From Notospermus geniculatus (Eukaryota; Nemertea; Pilidiophora; Heteronemertea; Lineidae), in the NCBI GenBank assembly GCA_002633025.1, contig NMRB01001301.1, positions 35,110-99,109 of the forward strand: a DNA stretch of 64,000 nt. Direction: 5' to 3'. The notes beneath the pieces are model-generated. The model was not told the origin of the DNA. It made no database searches and worked only from the letters and a program-made list of their open reading frames with translations. The position numbers and the translations under genes were made by a program. Shown here one piece after another: positions 61,509 to 64,000 of this stretch. Each line of letters begins with the position of its first letter. The stretch's first letter is position 1.

Positions 61509-63838
61509 CTGAGAACATCAGGGGTTCTGAGCGCTCGCTCCATTCGTCACCGCGGTGACGAAGGGAACGCTTAGAACCCTGATGTTCTCAGGATAATTTT
61601 TCAGGGCATTTCGAACGGACTGGAGCAGGTAACGTTGGAATGGAGCAACGGTAACAGGTGCTCTGCGTGCGATGCTAATACCCCCATCACACTGAAGTCG
61701 TTCTCAAAACGTCCTGCCCCGTCCTAAAAAAATCGTAAAACGGGCTAGAACGTGAACCCTTGGCCAAATAATGCTTCGATGTACTGGAGCACCCTTCCCA
61801 TCCACGAAGTTCGTAAAAAGACTGTAAAAAGACTCCATTCCGTTCGCACACAGTCTGAGCCCGTTCGGCAAAATTTTCAAGAACGTACTGAGAACGAACT
61901 CAGTGTGATTGGGGTATAATGCCTCGATGTTCTGGAGCACCCTTCCCGTCCATGAAGTTCGTAAAAAGACTGTAAAAAGTTGCCACTACGTCCACTCCGT
62001 TCGCACACAATTTGAGCCCGTTCGGCAAAATTTTCAAGAACGTGCTGAGATCTAGCTCAGTGTGATTGGGGCATTAGACACCGGAAAGTATACGTAAGTA
62101 CCAGGCAGCCGTCGATTTCACTGCCGCCGCTGAAGGCATTGGCCGGACCGATTGCCGAGATTTCCGTGCTGCACAACTTACCGGTACCCTCTCAGGGCCG
62201 AGGGTCCTAAAGAGTCTCTCCCAGAAATGAGGCTTAACACTCTTGTCACTCCAGTCAAGGAACGTCTTCCCCATCAGTTTCCTTGGAATCCGACAGCTGT
62301 CGTACCTCACCAGGAGCAGGGAATCGTCCTTCTATTGTAAGGAAGTGAAAATTTCATTCAGTGATTTTTGAGGCCAGAAAATGACCATCATTTCACGGTC
62401 CTTGTTTTAGCAAGTCCATTCGTACGCCATCTATTGATGATCCTTCACTTTTGGCGCCAATCATGCCAGTGTTCAGTGGGTCTATGCCTATGGCCAACTA
62501 AACACTGGGGACATGACAAGTGTACACATGTACACAGGCAAAAACGTTGGATGAAAATTGGATATCCAGGCATTTTCTATATCCATTTTTCATCAGCCGG
62601 ATGAAAATTGGATATAGAAAATGCCTGGATATCCAATTTTCATCAGAAATGTATATCCATTTTTTATCAGATCTATATCCAATTTTCATCCAACATTTTT
62701 GCCTGTGTAGTACACTCATTGTGAGTCACTAAAGTTAGCGTTGTGTTTTTCTGACGTCAGTCTATATGACATGGTCCATGGACCATGTGTTCACCTGGGT
62801 GAATGTACCAGAAGAACAAATAACAAATTTAAATCTAAATGTTCCCGGGGAAGCCTTGAGTTCCAGGTACAGAGGGTACCCAGACACCTGATCACACTGA
62901 TATTAGGTCAAATAGCCACGAAACGTGCCACCAAATGACAAAATTTTGACCTCTGTGGCCTTGAAAAGTAGGTCAAATCAAAACCCCGTTACATATGTTA
63001 TGTATCCTCATTAGATACACCTATGATAAAAATTTGGAGACGATCCTTTCATTAGTTCAGGAGTTACTGCACTTTTTGTGTTTTCGGTTTCAGTCACCTG
63101 GTGGCCAAGCCAAGAATCGAATCGGACCGAAACTTGGTGTCATAGGTCATATGACCTAGGGGTATAATGTACCGTATGTACCAAGATTCAGATCAATAGC
63201 CCCAGCGGTTACGAAACGTACCCTGCTAACGGACGACAACGGACTCTGCACCATCGTAAGAGCTCACCACAGGTGAGCTAAAAATGGCTACTATGGTACC
63301 GATGCTTACCATAGTTATTAGCCGGTGCTGTACATGCTGCAGTTCAAATTGGCCCCAAACAGACTTCAGAAAATTCTTTGACATCACCACTATTGTCCGC
63401 TTGCTCTTGTAGATGGCTTCCATAATATTGTGAACAACTTCTTCCCCTGCAAATTCATTTTTGTACAGTTTATCGCAGTCATCAGAGACGACGCCAATAT
63501 AGTGACCTTCAAGAAATCAGTATAATCTCCATTGACAATCAGCGGGAGGACGCTCAACTAGAAGAATAACTCTGGTGTACGTCGTCATCTTCTTAGTAGC
63601 ACAAAATACGGCTGTTCCTTTAATGAAGCATGCTCCCACAGATTAGCAATGGACAGAGTGAACCTACGTTCTTTGTAGGTTGCATTTGAATGAAACATAC
63701 CTGGCATGAAGCATTTGAAGTCGATGCAAACTCGGTAACCTTCATTTTCGAGATTCTTCATTAGGATGTCTTTGACCCAGGCGCGGTCGATGGAACTGTA
63801 CGAGATGAATACATCGTATTCTATGGGGTGATTTGGAG
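61230..63838 (-). CDS. TIR-domain protein, 3' part of gene (four exons)
   Basis: Four exons join in phase: 63701-63838, 63310-63506, 62182-62331 and 61230-61508. They encode a full TIR domain. Box 1 is EYDVFISYSSIDRAWVKD, the box 2 region is CIDFKCFMPGHYIG, the central helix is IVVMSKNFLKSVWGQFELQH, and box 3 is KPHFWERLFRTLG. A Glu-rich tail follows. TIR domains act in Toll/IL-1-type immune signalling in the cytosol. The SKNF...W..FE pattern is closer to TLR or IL-1R-like proteins than to MyD88. The part N-terminal to the TIR domain is beyond the right edge, so receptor versus adaptor cannot be decided. The TIR domain is split by two introns, unlike most single-exon invertebrate TLRs. Confidence 0.85.
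61506..61594. mobile_element. ATCCTGAGAACATCAGG MITE, copy 2, at exon boundary
   Basis: An 89-bp hairpin, ATCCTGAGAACATCAGGGGT facing ACCCTGATGTTCTCAGGAT. Flanks TATTTTTCAC and AATTTTTCAG look like an imperfect target duplication. Confidence 0.8.
61676..62076. mobile_element. Fold-back with internal direct duplication
   Basis: TAATACCCCCATCACACTGA faces TCAGTGTGATTGGGGCATTA. Inside, CTGGAGCACCCTTCCCATCC ... CACAGTCTGAGCCCGTTCGG is duplicated. It lies in the last TIR-gene intron region. Confidence 0.7.
62182..62331 (-). CDS. TIR gene exon C (box 3)
   Basis: Acceptor TTACAATAG, donor GTAAGT. Encodes KDDSLLLVRYDSCRIPRKLM to FWERLFRTLGPERVP; 50 codons. Confidence 0.85.
62533..62708. mobile_element. 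Fold-back GGCAAAAACGTTGGATG
   Basis: CACAGGCAAAAACGTTGGAT faces ATCCAACATTTTTGCCTGTG. Several TGAAAATTGGATAT(C/A) words lie inside. It is in a TIR-gene intron. Confidence 0.8.
62740..63295 (+). repeat. Dispersed repeat ending in GGTGAGCTAAAAATGG
   Basis: CAAAATTTTGACCTCTGTGG, CAGTCACCTGGTGGCCAAGC and the tail hairpin GAGCTCACCACAGGTGAGCT. The wording fits a repeat I recall from several marine invertebrates. Tail related to 40415. Confidence 0.6.
63310..63506 (-). CDS. TIR gene exon B (box 2 end, central TIR)
   Basis: Starts after TTCTTGAAG and encodes HYIGVVSDDCDKLYKNEFAG to VQHRLITM; donor GTAAGC. 197 bp, ending in phase 0. Confidence 0.85.
63701..63838 (-). CDS. TIR gene exon A (box 1)
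   Basis: Acceptor CGTTGCAG, donor GTATGT. Encodes EYDVFISYSSIDRAWVKDIL to YRVCIDFKCFMP plus one base. It enters in phase 1. Confidence 0.88.
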
Positions 63839-63891
63839 CTGCAACGAGAAAAAGACATGCAAGAAAAGGGTAAGAAGGGCCAATCAGAAAG

Positions 63892-63990
63892 TGCGTTACG
63901 GCGGCGTCGGTTAAACCTGTGAGGATGGCTTATTATTGGATGCGTTACGGCGGCGCCGGTTAAACCTGTGAGGATGGCTTATGATTGGAT
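63892..63990 (+). repeat. 49-bp tandem duplication
   Basis: GCGTTACGGCGGCG, TCGGTTAAACCTGTGAGGAT and GGCTTATTATTGGAT occur twice. It lies upstream (5') of TIR exon A in its intron. Confidence 0.9.
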
Positions 63991-64000
63991 CCCTCGTTTA

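Overview
The window looks like nuclear DNA of a marine invertebrate, most likely a non-vertebrate deuterostome (echinoderm, hemichordate or cephalochordate). The reasons are short exons with GT/AG introns, a sialic-acid O-acetyltransferase gene, a multi-exon TIR gene, abundant short palindromic transposons, tRNA-headed SINEs, and frequent AGGCCTA and ACATGTA words. I cannot name the species. There are no operons, CRISPR arrays or bacterial signals. Two assembly gaps (N runs) are present.

Three genes are well supported, all on the minus strand. (1) 1584-13667: the first three coding exons of a UBE2E-type ubiquitin-conjugating enzyme; its catalytic-cysteine exon(s) lie beyond the left edge. (2) 36915-57365: a complete 19-exon CASD1 orthologue (sialic acid 9-O-acetyltransferase). 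All exon phases join, giving about 812 residues with the Ser/Asp/His catalytic residues intact. (3) 61230-63838: the 3' end of a TIR-domain receptor or adaptor, four exons carrying TIR boxes 1-3 plus a C-terminal tail; its 5' part lies beyond the right edge. Weaker candidates are a minus-strand transcription unit at 24876-26974 containing a tandem array of seven exon-sized modules with splice-like ends, a plus-strand terminal exon at 28492-28714 followed by a hairpin and AATAAA, and two isolated first-exon-like ORFs.

Much of the rest is repeat DNA. I count more than 40 fold-back (MITE-like) elements. Several families have TTAA target duplications, one family starts TTAGGGAGGTTT, and one starts ATATGTGACCC. 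In several families the terminal motif is shared between copies while the arms differ between copies but stay complementary within a copy. Nested insertions are unusually clear: a palindromic element split by a 780-bp inverted-repeat element and by a SINE with a perfect 10-bp duplication; a SINE split by a MITE; and two copies of one MITE hit in the same interior region by different TTAA elements. Satellites include a 52-bp array in which each unit folds into a hairpin.

A dispersed ~150-bp repeat has a hammerhead-ribozyme-like core. One copy is an inverted pair flanked by a perfect 14-bp duplication. A short MITE sits at the 5' edge of the last TIR-gene exon and appears to supply its splice acceptor, having interrupted an older exon.
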